NCBI GenBank assembly: GCA_903834135.1
Contig: CAILHZ010000008.1
Location: forward strand, 113,847 to 177,846
Origin: an uncultured Opitutia bacterium
GTDB lineage: Bacteria > Verrucomicrobiota > Verrucomicrobiia > Opitutales > Opitutaceae
Length of the DNA stretch: 64,000 bases
Direction of reading: 5' to 3'
In this document: positions 53,973 to 62,250 of the stretch, piece after piece
Position numbering within the stretch: the first letter of the stretch is position 1
How the letters are laid out: each line of letters begins with the position of its first letter
Position numbers and translations under genes: made by a program
The notes under the pieces: generated by a model
The model's input: only the letters and a program-made list of their open reading frames with translations
The model's database searches: none
Told to the model about the DNA's origin: nothing

Positions 53973-55003
53973 TTTACATCGCGATTGGAAGCTTTCTGAT
54001 TGTCATGACCCTCGTGGAGTGTGACAAGCAGTTCAGGATACTCTCGAGAGAAGGCTGCTATCTGGCGCTTCTTTTGATGATTGGTCTGGCCTCGCTTAGA
54101 CATGGTGTAGGCACAGATTGGGACGCATACCTCACGTTTTACCAAAATATCGAAGAATCTAGTCGCGTTGAAATTGGATATTCATATATTAATAACCTTT
54201 TTAGTCATATGGGAATACATTACAACGTATTTCTTTTTGTCATGACTACGATATGTATCGCCCTGATATCATCATTTTTTAGGCAAGCAGGAGCCTTAAG
54301 TGCAGCCGCAATCCTGATGTTCTATTCTGATCTCTTTCTGTATTTCAACCTGAGCGGCATGCGGCAGGCCGTTGCTATCTCGATAACCTGTTTTGCATTG
54401 AGATATGCTGTCGCCAAAAAGCCTTTGCAATTCTTCTCTTTAGTTACTGTGGCAGCATCATTCCACATGTCTGCGGTAGTATTTTTTATTGGCTACTTCA
54501 TTCCTAGAAGTCGACCTAAATGGCATTATTTGGTATGGGTCTGCTTGGGTGGACTAGCTTTCTATTATTTTTTGGAACCGATAGCGCAGTTTATCACCGA
54601 GCATACCTTGAAAAACGCATCATATTATCTGCATGGCATCGAGGTGCAGGATAATATTATTGCCAGCTATTTCATCGGGGGTGTTAAACGACTGGTCGTC
54701 TTGGGTATTGTTTTGGTGACATGGAGAAGCCTCAAAGAAAAACCATATTTTTTATATTTATTAAATATGTATATTTTTGGATTGGCAATCTATTTTTTGT
54801 TTTATACAATCTCAGTCGATATTGGTGTTCGAATGAGTTCGTACTTCACGATTCTCGATACTCTGCTAGTAGGTTTGGCGATTCTGAACGCGTCGAATAT
54901 ATTGACTCGTCTCAGTATTGCATCCCTTGTATCCGCTATCTGTCTATATAAGCTCTTAGGTTACGCAAGCAACCCATATTATGATTATAAATTCATTTTT
55001 TAA
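53969..55003 (+). CDS. EpsG/Wzy-like polysaccharide polymerase
   Basis: A 344-residue polytopic protein with about ten membrane segments. The early loop SLRHGVGTDWDAYLTFY is the EpsG-family signature. FNLSGMRQAVAISI and SFHMSAVVFF are further conserved pieces. It probably polymerises the repeat units delivered by the flippase. The start overlaps the stop of a gene tail by 4 bp, and the next gene follows 15 bp later. Confidence 0.85.
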   Translation: MIYIAIGSFLIVMTLVECDKQFRILSREGCYLALLLMIGLASLRHGVGTDWDAYLTFYQNIEESSRVEIGYSYINNLFSHMGIHYNVFLFVMTTICIALISSFFRQAGALSAAAILMFYSDLFLYFNLSGMRQAVAISITCFALRYAVAKKPLQFFSLVTVAASFHMSAVVFFIGYFIPRSRPKWHYLVWVCLGGLAFYYFLEPIAQFITEHTLKNASYYLHGIEVQDNIIASYFIGGVKRLVVLGIVLVTWRSLKEKPYFLYLLNMYIFGLAIYFLFYTISVDIGVRMSSYFTILDTLLVGLAILNASNILTRLSIASLVSAICLYKLLGYASNPYYDYKFIF

Positions 55004-55018
55004 TAATCGGAAATTATC

Positions 55019-56134
55019 ATGAAAGTCATGGTGTACTTCAATTCCATGTCTGCTGCTGGCGGGATTGAAAGGGTTATCGCTAGTCACATTGCATTTATAA
55101 GCGAGACGTGTCAAGTAACATTGGTCACAAAAGACGAGCGCCCGTCTTTTTTTCCCCTGCCCAAAGGAGTTCAAAGGGACTCCCTTCTGGTTGATTTCAC
55201 AATGAACATGAAGTCCCGCTGGCGGCGCGTTGCCAAGATCGCTCTTTCCTCATTGCGGACGATAGTGGCACTGCGAAAGCAATTCAAAAAGTTGGACCCT
55301 GACGTTGTTTATGTGGCTTCACCCCTCAATCTATTGGAGGTGATTCTGGCCGGAATGAACAGCCGACGTATATTTGTAACAGAACACTCTTCGTTCTCAG
55401 CATACAACTGGATGTACAAGAAGATTATTTCGCAGCTGTACCCGACCGTAGGCCTGCTGACTGTACCAACGAAACTGGATAGCCAAGGCTATTCAAGACG
55501 TGGTATTCGTAATGCCTATGTCCCTAACCCTATATCTTTCTATCCTAACGAGTTATCAGATCTATCTAGCAGTTGGGTATTATGCGTGGGTAGGCTCACT
55601 GATGACAAACGCCACGACCTGTTGCTTGATATTTGGCATTTATCAGATATTCAGCGTCTCGGATGGAAGCTAAGAATCATTGGCAAGGGTGAGTGTGAGC
55701 CAGATTTACGAAGGAAAATTGATGCATTAGACTTAAATGAAAGTGTATTTATTGAAGAACCAACCTCCAGAATCCAAGAAAAGTATATTGCCTCATCTAT
55801 TTTTTTGTTGACGTCAAGAGCCGAGGGGTTTGGCTTGGTGCTTGCAGAAGCAATGGCATGCGGCGTCCCATGTATTTGTTTTGATTGTCCGAGTGGACCG
55901 CGCGACATTGTTGATGATGGTTTAACAGGGCGTTTATTGAAAGAAGGAGATATTAACGGTTATGTGGAGGCTTTGCGGGAACTGGCCACTAATTCGATTC
56001 TACGACTGGACCTTGGGCAGAGGGCAAGGCTGTCCGTAAAGAAATTTCAGACTGAAACGGTAAGTGAGGAGTTCAAGAGGATATTCAGTAAAGCCTTTGC
56101 CCCCTGCACCGAAGTTGATAGATATAACAAATAG
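55019..56134 (+). CDS. GT4 family glycosyltransferase
   Basis: A 371-residue GT-B enzyme from ATG 55019 (MKVMVYFNSMSAAGGIERVI), the typical beginning of AmsD/EpsF-type transferases. The donor half has WVLCVGRLTDDKRHDLLL, RIIGKGECEPDL and the Ex7E motif in AEGFGLVLAEAMACGVP, followed by FDCPSGPRDIV. It sits just after the polymerase in the same operon. Confidence 0.9.
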   Translation: MKVMVYFNSMSAAGGIERVIASHIAFISETCQVTLVTKDERPSFFPLPKGVQRDSLLVDFTMNMKSRWRRVAKIALSSLRTIVALRKQFKKLDPDVVYVASPLNLLEVILAGMNSRRIFVTEHSSFSAYNWMYKKIISQLYPTVGLLTVPTKLDSQGYSRRGIRNAYVPNPISFYPNELSDLSSSWVLCVGRLTDDKRHDLLLDIWHLSDIQRLGWKLRIIGKGECEPDLRRKIDALDLNESVFIEEPTSRIQEKYIASSIFLLTSRAEGFGLVLAEAMACGVPCICFDCPSGPRDIVDDGLTGRLLKEGDINGYVEALRELATNSILRLDLGQRARLSVKKFQTETVSEEFKRIFSKAFAPCTEVDRYNK

Positions 56135-56162
56135 CTTGTGATCCAAATAGGATAGAAGATAT

Positions 56163-56282
56163 TTGAGTGCTTTAACGGAATCTAATGAATGGGGAGAGAT
56201 GAAATTACAACTTATACTCACCCTGTTTTACATTATCCGCTCATTAATCCCGATTTTTGATAACTTTCATAAGGAACTATAA
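56163..56282 (+). other. Short open frame of uncertain status
   Basis: A 39-codon frame from TTG 56163 to a stop at 56282, with a hydrophobic end (LQLILTLFYIIRSLIPIF). It fills most of the 149-bp gap before the methyltransferase. It may be a relic of a membrane or acyltransferase protein, or noise. No Shine-Dalgarno sequence is seen. Confidence 0.2.
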
Positions 56283-56283
56283 A

Positions 56284-56955
56284 ATGAAACTAAAAACGAG
56301 TGCGATCAGGTTTGTGAAATATTTATTTTTTAAAACAAGCCTATACAAACACTTTCTTCCGGTCATGAAATTTGATATGACAGTTGCACAGATAAATTTA
56401 ATTATCGAAAACATTAATCAAATAAGAGGTGATGGGGTGATCCTTGAAATCGGGGTTGGAGGGGGGGCTACATCAGTGATGATAAATCAGGCGATAAAGT
56501 CCCAGGAACCCAAAAGACAATATATTGCAATCGATACATTTAGTGGATTCACAGAAGAAGATATTTCATACGAAAACAAATTCAGAGGGAAAAATAGCCA
56601 GTTCCAATTCTACAAATCAAATTCAAAAGAGTGGTTCGAAAAGACACTTGTAGCGCACGGCATACGTGATGCGCATGTAATAGAATCCGACTGTAAAAAA
56701 GTTGACTACAGCAAATTAGGCCCAATTGCTTTTTGCTTATTTGATGTCGACTTATATCTTCCAACAAAAGAAATACTACCAACTCTTTACGATAATCTAA
56801 TTCCTGGGGGCGTAATCGTTGTAGACGACTGTGATCCATCACATCCTATTTATGACGGTGCGGGACAAGCGTATCGTGAGTTCTGTGACCACATCGGCTT
56901 GACTCCTGAGATAGCTTATCAAAAACTCGGGGTTATAAGAAAGCCGTTAAATTGA
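56284..56955 (+). CDS. TylF/MycF-type or related class I methyltransferase
   Basis: A 223-residue protein from ATG 56284, chosen because AAGGA lies 8 bp upstream; a TTG at 56257 is the alternative. The SAM site is ILEIGVGGGATSVMIN, followed by YIAIDTFSGFTEED. A metal-binding pattern is seen in FCLFDVDLYLPTKEILP and VVDDCDP, as in TylF/macrocin-type O-methyltransferases that act on sugars. It is AT-rich relative to the genes on both sides. A sugar O-methylation role in the polysaccharide is the natural guess. Confidence 0.8.
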   Translation: MKLKTSAIRFVKYLFFKTSLYKHFLPVMKFDMTVAQINLIIENINQIRGDGVILEIGVGGGATSVMINQAIKSQEPKRQYIAIDTFSGFTEEDISYENKFRGKNSQFQFYKSNSKEWFEKTLVAHGIRDAHVIESDCKKVDYSKLGPIAFCLFDVDLYLPTKEILPTLYDNLIPGGVIVVDDCDPSHPIYDGAGQAYREFCDHIGLTPEIAYQKLGVIRKPLN

Positions 56956-56962
56956 TTTATTT

Positions 56963-57823
56963 TTGCTTACGAATTTCGAACGGCGTAAGACTGTGAGAGC
57001 TACTTCCCAATCCGCAACGCTAACCGTTGGCGTCATTATTCCCGTTTTCAACTCTGGCCGAGAGGCAATCGGTGCAATCAGGTCTGTAGTGGCTCAGACT
57101 AACGTCTCGGTGCAAGAGATCGTTGTCGTTGACGACGGATCTGCAGACGACAGTGCCGACTTTCTCCGCAAGGCCTGCCAAGATTTGAGCATCCCAGTCC
57201 GGATCCTCAGCATACCCAATGGGGGCGCAGCCAATGCGCGAAACCATGGCATGCAAAATTCTGACTGCGAGCTATATGCTTTTTTGGATTCGGACGATGC
57301 GTGGTTCAGTGACAAACTTGACCGCCAGGTACCACTGTTCACGGATCCCTCGGTCGGCATGGTAGGCTGCGTCACGACTATGGACCGTGGAGTTGCGCTT
57401 CGTTCAATGGCTAGTGGTATTTTCCGTGTCATCAGCCTTCGTCAGCAACTCTTCAAGAACTATTTCCAAACCTCCACGGTGATCGTGCGGCGTCAGGTGG
57501 TTGAAGCTGTCGGACCCTTTCCTCTGGGTCAGCGCCATGCGGAAGAGGGTGACTTTTTCAATCGCATCGCAGCACATTACAAGTGCTTACTGCTACCTGA
57601 GGTTCTAGTTGACTATGGGGGTGGTAAACAAGGCTTCGGTGCCAGCGGTCTCAGCGCTAACCTGGTCGCTATGGAAAAGGGTGAGTTGCGCAACATCCTC
57701 CGTGCGTATAGCCGGAGAGACTGCGGTTTTGGTCTCCTTGCAGTGGCAGTCTCTTACTCCCTGATTAAGTTCGTGCGGCGCATCATCATCTCCCCCCTTA
57801 GGCGATTTCGCAATAACGTCTGA
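56963..57823 (+). CDS. GT2 family glycosyltransferase
   Basis: A 286-residue GT-A enzyme with the family core VGVIIPVFNSGREAIGAIRSV, IVVVDDGSADDSADF, and the DxD in AFLDSDDAWF. The start is uncertain: TTG 56963 or GTG 56993, both before the conserved part. It has a GC-rich composition, unlike the methyltransferase just upstream, so a junction lies between them. The acceptor is unknown. Confidence 0.88.
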   Translation: MLTNFERRKTVRATSQSATLTVGVIIPVFNSGREAIGAIRSVVAQTNVSVQEIVVVDDGSADDSADFLRKACQDLSIPVRILSIPNGGAANARNHGMQNSDCELYAFLDSDDAWFSDKLDRQVPLFTDPSVGMVGCVTTMDRGVALRSMASGIFRVISLRQQLFKNYFQTSTVIVRRQVVEAVGPFPLGQRHAEEGDFFNRIAAHYKCLLLPEVLVDYGGGKQGFGASGLSANLVAMEKGELRNILRAYSRRDCGFGLLAVAVSYSLIKFVRRIIISPLRRFRNNV

Positions 57824-57861
57824 TCTATACCCGAACGTCAACACACTAGGAACATCTCTTC

Positions 57862-58980
57862 ATGAAAATAGCAATAACAGGAGGCCTCGGATTTATTGGC
57901 CAGCACCTAACTCGTCGACTTGTGTCAGAAGGCCATGACGTACTGCTGATTGACTCACTTTCCCCGCAGATCCACGGAGAGTTACCAGTAGTTAACTCTC
58001 CCAACGGCGCCACCGTAGTGAGAATGGACATCTGTCACATTGCAGACCGTTATGAGCTAATCGAAGGCGTCGACGTTATTTTCCATCTCGCGGCGGAGAC
58101 TGGTACGGCCCAGTCAATGTACCAGATGTCGCACTACACGAGGGTCAACTGCGAGGGCACTACCGCATTGTTGGAGGCCATAGCTAAGTGCACGAAGCGT
58201 CCGAAGAAAATCGTACTGGCTTCCAGCAGAAGTGTTTACGGAGAAGGCGCGTACACGCCTTCCCACCATCCTGGACCGATAGTGACTGCGGCTGCCCGCA
58301 CCCGTGAAGCGCTGGACGATTGTCGTTGGGAACCCGTAGACGAAACTGGTCGGCCCTTAACCCCTGTCGGCACTCCCGAGAACTTCCCTTTCGCCCCGGG
58401 CTCGATCTACGCGGCCACAAAAGCGGCACAAGAACTACTTTTACTTTCCTCGAGCATAGCGCTGGGAATGCGGGCCACAATTTTTCGCTTCCAGAATGTA
58501 TATGGCGAGGGGCAGTCTTTGCTCAACCCCTACACCGGCATCATCTCGATCTTCTTCAACCGCGCACGTCAAGGACTGCGCATTCCGGTATATGAGGATG
58601 GCCTGGAATCACGGGACTTCGTGCACATCAATGATGTCGTTGCCACGCTGGCCACATCACTAGAGGCCACACTGCCCAACGGCTTAATCATGAACGTTGG
58701 CTCAGGTATCCCGACAAGCGTATCCCAACTCGCGGACACGCTGTTGAAGGTATCCGGCTTCGACGTACCCATCCAAGTGACGGGCCAATATCGGCTTGGC
58801 GACATCCGACATTGTTTCGCCGACCTGACTCAGTTAACCAAGCACCTTGGCTTCACTCCAAATATGTCACTCGAAGATGGGCTAAAGGGCTTTTGCGCCT
58901 GGGCAATGACGCAGCCTGTCCATGAAGATCGATCTGCAAAAGCCGAGGCCGAATTGAAGGAAAGAGGGCTGACCAACTGA
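57862..58980 (+). CDS. NAD-dependent epimerase/dehydratase
   Basis: A 372-residue extended SDR. The NAD motif TGGLGFIG is at residues 6-13, Ser of VLASSRSVYG at about 121, and YAATK (Tyr183, Lys187) completes the catalytic set. An insertion of about 40 residues before YAATK (around 135-175, rich in Pro and Arg) makes it longer than usual. It is of the type found for dTDP- or UDP-sugar epimerases in O-antigen clusters. The stop overlaps the next gene's ATG by 1 bp. Confidence 0.87.
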   Translation: MKIAITGGLGFIGQHLTRRLVSEGHDVLLIDSLSPQIHGELPVVNSPNGATVVRMDICHIADRYELIEGVDVIFHLAAETGTAQSMYQMSHYTRVNCEGTTALLEAIAKCTKRPKKIVLASSRSVYGEGAYTPSHHPGPIVTAAARTREALDDCRWEPVDETGRPLTPVGTPENFPFAPGSIYAATKAAQELLLLSSSIALGMRATIFRFQNVYGEGQSLLNPYTGIISIFFNRARQGLRIPVYEDGLESRDFVHINDVVATLATSLEATLPNGLIMNVGSGIPTSVSQLADTLLKVSGFDVPIQVTGQYRLGDIRHCFADLTQLTKHLGFTPNMSLEDGLKGFCAWAMTQPVHEDRSAKAEAELKERGLTN

Positions 58981-59552
58981 TGGGACGACTATCTGATTTT
59001 CTCGACGCTGATTGGGCTCGGCTAGCCGCCCTCTCCAACACGAGACCGCGTCCACGAGGCTTACGGCACGCCTTCTCACCCCGATTTGCGCCGGTCGTCC
59101 TGGTCCGAACAGCTCAATGCTTGTATGCGGCAGGCTGGTCGCGTTTGGCCAAGCTGCCTGCGTTGGTGAACTTCGTACTGTTTGGCATTGAGGTACCTCC
59201 TCGCATTTCCATTGGCCCCGGGCTCGTGCTCATGCACACTCAGGGGACTGTGCTTGGTGCAGCCACCATCGGGGCAAACGTCACTCTTTACCATCAGGTC
59301 ACACTTGGTGCCGTGGAAATGGATTTTGCCTACACACCGACGTTGCGCCCCATAGTAGGAGATGGCGTGGTTATCGGCGTGGGAGCGAAGGTACTGGGCG
59401 GACTGACGCTAGGACACGGCAGCGTGGTCGGGGCGAACGCAGTAGTGCTGAAGAACGTGCCGGCCGGGTACGTGGCCATCGGCGTTCCCGCTAGGAACTT
59501 GTCACCTAAAGCCGAGCGATTCCATGGCCCGATCGAGGAACAGGAAGAATGA
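58980..59552 (+). CDS. Serine acetyltransferase-like hexapeptide-repeat acetyltransferase
   Basis: A 190-residue left-handed beta-helix protein. The imperfect hexapeptide repeats start near IEVPPRISIGPGLVLMH and run through GATIGANVTLYHQVTLG, with the histidine pair of CysE-type enzymes and the acetyl-CoA loop VIGVGAKVLGGLTLG. In this context it probably acetylates a sugar or a glycan rather than making O-acetylserine. It is coupled on both sides (1-bp and 4-bp overlaps). Confidence 0.85.
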   Translation: MGRLSDFLDADWARLAALSNTRPRPRGLRHAFSPRFAPVVLVRTAQCLYAAGWSRLAKLPALVNFVLFGIEVPPRISIGPGLVLMHTQGTVLGAATIGANVTLYHQVTLGAVEMDFAYTPTLRPIVGDGVVIGVGAKVLGGLTLGHGSVVGANAVVLKNVPAGYVAIGVPARNLSPKAERFHGPIEEQEE

Positions 59553-60544
59553 ACGCTGAACCCTCATTCCCTCGTGTTTTGCTAATCGCTCCGCGATTCT
59601 TCGGCTACGAACAAGAAATTGCGGCAGAGCTGGCTCGTTCTGGCCACCAAGTGGACCTTCTACCCGACCGGCCGTTCAACAGTCCGTTCATGAAGGCTGT
59701 GATGCGTTTTCGTCCGGAGTTCGGCGGCCACCAGACCTGCGATCGGTTTTTCGCGCAACGAATTGAGGAACTGAGCCGAAGCGACTATTCGACCATCCTC
59801 GTTATTCAGGGTGAGGGCGTTACTACCAAGACGCTACTGGGATTAAGAAATGCCTATCCGCGCGCGAGATTGGTCTTTTACACATGGGACTCGATTGAAA
59901 ACAAGCCGTTTTCCAAACGCAATCTGCCCTTGTATGACCGCTGCTCAACCTTCGACCCAGTGGATGCAAATAAGTACGGCATGGGCTTTCGGCCGTTGTT
60001 TTATACAAACGGATTTGACCGTCCGACAGACACAACCTATACCTATGACCTGTCCTTCATTGGGACAGTGCATTCGGACCGATACAGGATTGTGCATTCG
60101 TTGCTCGAACAATTGCCGCCCGATACACGGACATTTGTGTATCTCTATCTCCAAGCGCCTTGGATGTACGATATTCGTCGTATTTTCACAAATACTCTTG
60201 ACGGCGCGAAACGTGAAGACTTCCGATTCGACCCATTGGGCAAGGATGTGGTCCAGGCGACCTTCTTTGGATCGCGAGCTGTGCTCGATATTGAACATAC
60301 CCAGCAGCGTGGTGCGACCATGCGAACTATGGAGGCGCTTGGCAGCAAGCGCAAGATGGTGACGACCAACGCATCGCTGCGCAACTACGATTTTTACAAC
60401 CCGCGGAACATCCAGATCATCGACCGCAAGACGCCTCAGTTGGACCAGGAATTTCTGCTCGCACCTTACGAGGCCGTCCCTGAAGATGTCAGACTTAAAT
60501 ACTCGTTACGCCAATGGGTTCGCAACGTTTGCGGCTTCGAATGA
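59549..60544 (+). CDS. CgeB-like glycosyltransferase
   Basis: A 331-residue protein resembling CgeB/Glyco_trans_1_2-type transferases: RVLLIAPRFFGYEQEIAAEL at the start, LVFYTWDSIEN in the middle and YDLSFIGTVHSDRY. In the end part, AVLDIEHTQQRGATMRTMEALGS corresponds to the donor-binding region. It is coupled to the acetyltransferase by ATGA, and its own stop overlaps an rfbB-like start fragment by 4 bp. Confidence 0.75.
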   Translation: MNAEPSFPRVLLIAPRFFGYEQEIAAELARSGHQVDLLPDRPFNSPFMKAVMRFRPEFGGHQTCDRFFAQRIEELSRSDYSTILVIQGEGVTTKTLLGLRNAYPRARLVFYTWDSIENKPFSKRNLPLYDRCSTFDPVDANKYGMGFRPLFYTNGFDRPTDTTYTYDLSFIGTVHSDRYRIVHSLLEQLPPDTRTFVYLYLQAPWMYDIRRIFTNTLDGAKREDFRFDPLGKDVVQATFFGSRAVLDIEHTQQRGATMRTMEALGSKRKMVTTNASLRNYDFYNPRNIQIIDRKTPQLDQEFLLAPYEAVPEDVRLKYSLRQWVRNVCGFE

Positions 60545-60669
60545 CTGTGCTCGTTACTGGTGAAGCCTGCTCCATTGGTACCCACTTCTTGCTCGATTTG
60601 TGCGCCCATTTCGAAGATCCATATTTATGCCTTATATCGTTACACCCACCTCGCTGCCGGAAGTTTTGA
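60541..60669 (+). pseudogene. rfbB-like 5' relic (NDP-glucose dehydratase start fragment)
   Basis: A 42-codon frame beginning MTVLVTGEACSIGTHFLLD, which aligns with the Rossmann start of dTDP-glucose 4,6-dehydratases (usually LVTGGAGFIGSHF). It then loses similarity and stops. It overlaps the preceding gene by ATGA. A following frame reads MPYIVTPTSLPEVLI (from 60630), vaguely like the start of rfbC. The region seems to be a scrambled rfb remnant just before the IS30. Confidence 0.4.
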
Positions 60670-60773
60670 TCGGCGCGCTCAAGGATGAGTTCGAAGATCT
60701 CATCTTAACCAAAGCACCATGTATAAAGCTCCTATTCTTCCTTGTAGTATCTGCCCTTACGGGCCTCCCCCCG

Positions 60774-60829
60774 AAGCTCAGGGACAGACGGAGGACCGGC
60801 TCGGCGGTCCTCCGTCTGTCCCTGAGCTT
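60774..60829. repeat. Perfect 25-bp inverted repeat with 6-nt loop
   Basis: Positions 60774-60798 pair with 60805-60829 without a mismatch. The loop is GCTCGG. It lies 33 bp upstream of the IS30 transposase ATG. It could be a strong hairpin that blocks readthrough or translation of the transposase, or two abutted terminal repeats. No matching repeat is visible at the right side near 61,860. Confidence 0.85.
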
Positions 60830-60862
60830 GCCCCCGCTGCCCGGCGCCCTCAAAGGTCTGCG

Positions 60863-61867
60863 ATGGGAAAACCTCATTTGAACATGGACGAGCGCATCGG
60901 GCTGGAAGCCTCGTTGCGCGCAGGTGACACGCAAGCGACCATCGCGGCTCGTCTGATGCGTTCGGCTGGCACGATCAGTCGGGAGATCGCACTCAACGGA
61001 GGACCCGATCATTACCGTGCCAGCGTGGCGCACCAAGCCGCGCAGGGTCGGCGAGGAAGATCGCGGCGGGGCGACTGCGCGATCGACGAGCACCCGCCGC
61101 TTCGGGCTGAAGTTCACGAGCGTTTGCATCGTGGCTGGTCTCCGGAGGAAATCGCTGGTACCCTCAAACGTAACCACCCTGATCTGCCCTTGATGCACAC
61201 GTCCCACGAATCGATTTACCGCTACGTTTACGTCGTCGCCAGAGGTGAACTGCAACGTGAATTGGCGTCCTGTCTGCGCCGGCATCATCGCTCGCGCCGA
61301 CCCCGGCGACGGGGCGTGGCGGCCACACAAGGCAAGTTGCAGGACATGGTGTTGATCGATCAACGCCCGCCGGAGGTGGAAAGCCGCCTGCTGCCAGGCC
61401 ACTACGAGGGAGACCTGATTCTTGGCGCGGGAAACAAGTCGGCCGTCGGTGTGCTGTTTGAACGCACCTCTCGCTTCACCTTCCTTTGCCACCTCCCACA
61501 AAAAGACGCCACCAGCGTGCGCGAGGCCTTTACGCGTAAACTCGATGGAATCCCCGCAAACCTGCTTAAGTCGCTCACTTACGACCAAGGCAAGGAGATG
61601 GCCCAGCATCAGCGGCTTGCCACCGACCTCAAGCTTCAGGTCTTCTTCTGCCACCCGCACAGCCCTTGGGAACGCGGCACCTGCGAAAGTCAGAACGGAC
61701 GCATTCGTCACTACCTGCCCAAGGGCACCGATCTGTCGCTGGTCTCTTATCAGCAACTCAGCGCTTACCAGGAGATGCTCAACGAGCGCCCCAGAAAAAT
61801 CCTTGGTTGGAGGTCTCCTGCTCAAGTTTTCAATGAACTCCTTATATCAAAACTTTCTTCAAATTGA
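60863..61867 (+). CDS. IS30 family transposase
   Basis: A 334-residue transposase from ATG 60863 (MGKPHLNMDERIG); an open frame continues further upstream through the hairpin and is not the likely start. The N-terminal helix-turn-helix is GDTQATIAARLMRSAGTISREI. DDE residues appear in HYEGDLILG, LTYDQGKEMAQH and HSPWERGTCESQNG, the latter followed by the typical RIRHYLPKG. The C-terminus ERPRKILGWRSPAQVF is standard for the family. The last residues may be encoded by flanking DNA. Confidence 0.95.
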   Translation: MGKPHLNMDERIGLEASLRAGDTQATIAARLMRSAGTISREIALNGGPDHYRASVAHQAAQGRRGRSRRGDCAIDEHPPLRAEVHERLHRGWSPEEIAGTLKRNHPDLPLMHTSHESIYRYVYVVARGELQRELASCLRRHHRSRRPRRRGVAATQGKLQDMVLIDQRPPEVESRLLPGHYEGDLILGAGNKSAVGVLFERTSRFTFLCHLPQKDATSVREAFTRKLDGIPANLLKSLTYDQGKEMAQHQRLATDLKLQVFFCHPHSPWERGTCESQNGRIRHYLPKGTDLSLVSYQQLSAYQEMLNERPRKILGWRSPAQVFNELLISKLSSN

Positions 61868-62235
61868 TTCTTGAATGTTCCGGTCTAGCGTTTAAACCTG
61901 ATACCGATGACGTGCGAGAATCAGCTTCACGAAAAATTATAACTGACTTATTGCAAAACGGAGCAAAGGTAATCGTTCATGATCCGATTGCTATAGAAAA
62001 TGCATCAAAGAGTTGGCCTGAAATGAGGCAGGTGGTATGTTTAATTGATTGGGAAAAAAATATTTCTTCTGTAGACATCATTATAATAGCTACAAAATGG
62101 CCCGATTATTTAGCACTCAAAACCCAAGCATCATTTGGTATCCTTAAAGGAAAAACAATAATGGATCCAAGACGCCTATTTAAATCAACAGACTTTCCAG
62201 ATTCTCAGTACTTGTCCATTGGCTATAGCCGCTGA
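61864..62235 (+). pseudogene. UDP-glucose/GDP-mannose dehydrogenase, C-terminal domain only
   Basis: A 123-residue frame. GLAFKPDTDDVRESAS is the conserved start of the C-terminal UDP-binding domain of UDP-glucose 6-dehydrogenases. VIIIATKWPDYLALK and TIMDPRRLF complete the domain to the natural stop. The N-terminal NAD-binding domain and the catalytic Cys region (about 300 residues) are absent; the sequence directly upstream is IS30. It probably lost its head on IS insertion or recombination. It is AT-rich like the host genes. Confidence 0.85.
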
Positions 62236-62250
62236 TAGAGTACAAGCCTT

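Larger units (their letters stand above)
43100..61867. mobile_element. Putative genomic island: recombinase, decayed ParB pair, O-antigen/EPS genes, IS30
   Basis: Between about 43.1 and 61.87 kb the sequence becomes visibly more GC-rich than either flank, with codon use unlike the neighbouring genes. It begins with a tyrosine recombinase and ends with an IS30 transposase. Its genes (EPS MarR regulator, rfbFGH, wzx, EpsG/Wzy) form a surface-polysaccharide set in Burkholderiales style. Inside, AT-rich patches (52.3-53.86 kb, 56.1-56.95 kb) show it is mosaic. No terminal direct repeat was found, so the ends are approximate. An assembly join at either edge is an alternative explanation. Confidence 0.6.
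60774..61867 (+). mobile_element. IS30 family insertion sequence
   Basis: An IS30-type transposase gene preceded by a large hairpin. Exact ends are not determined because no inverted repeat pair could be matched across the element. The right end lies close to 61,870, where the UDP-sugar dehydrogenase homology starts. Confidence 0.7.

Noticed and set aside
60632..61825. Long minus-strand open frame (397 codons) opposite the transposase
   Set aside because: It is the antisense shadow of the IS30 transposase in GC-rich DNA; its translation shows no recognisable motif, while the plus strand has all DDE motifs.
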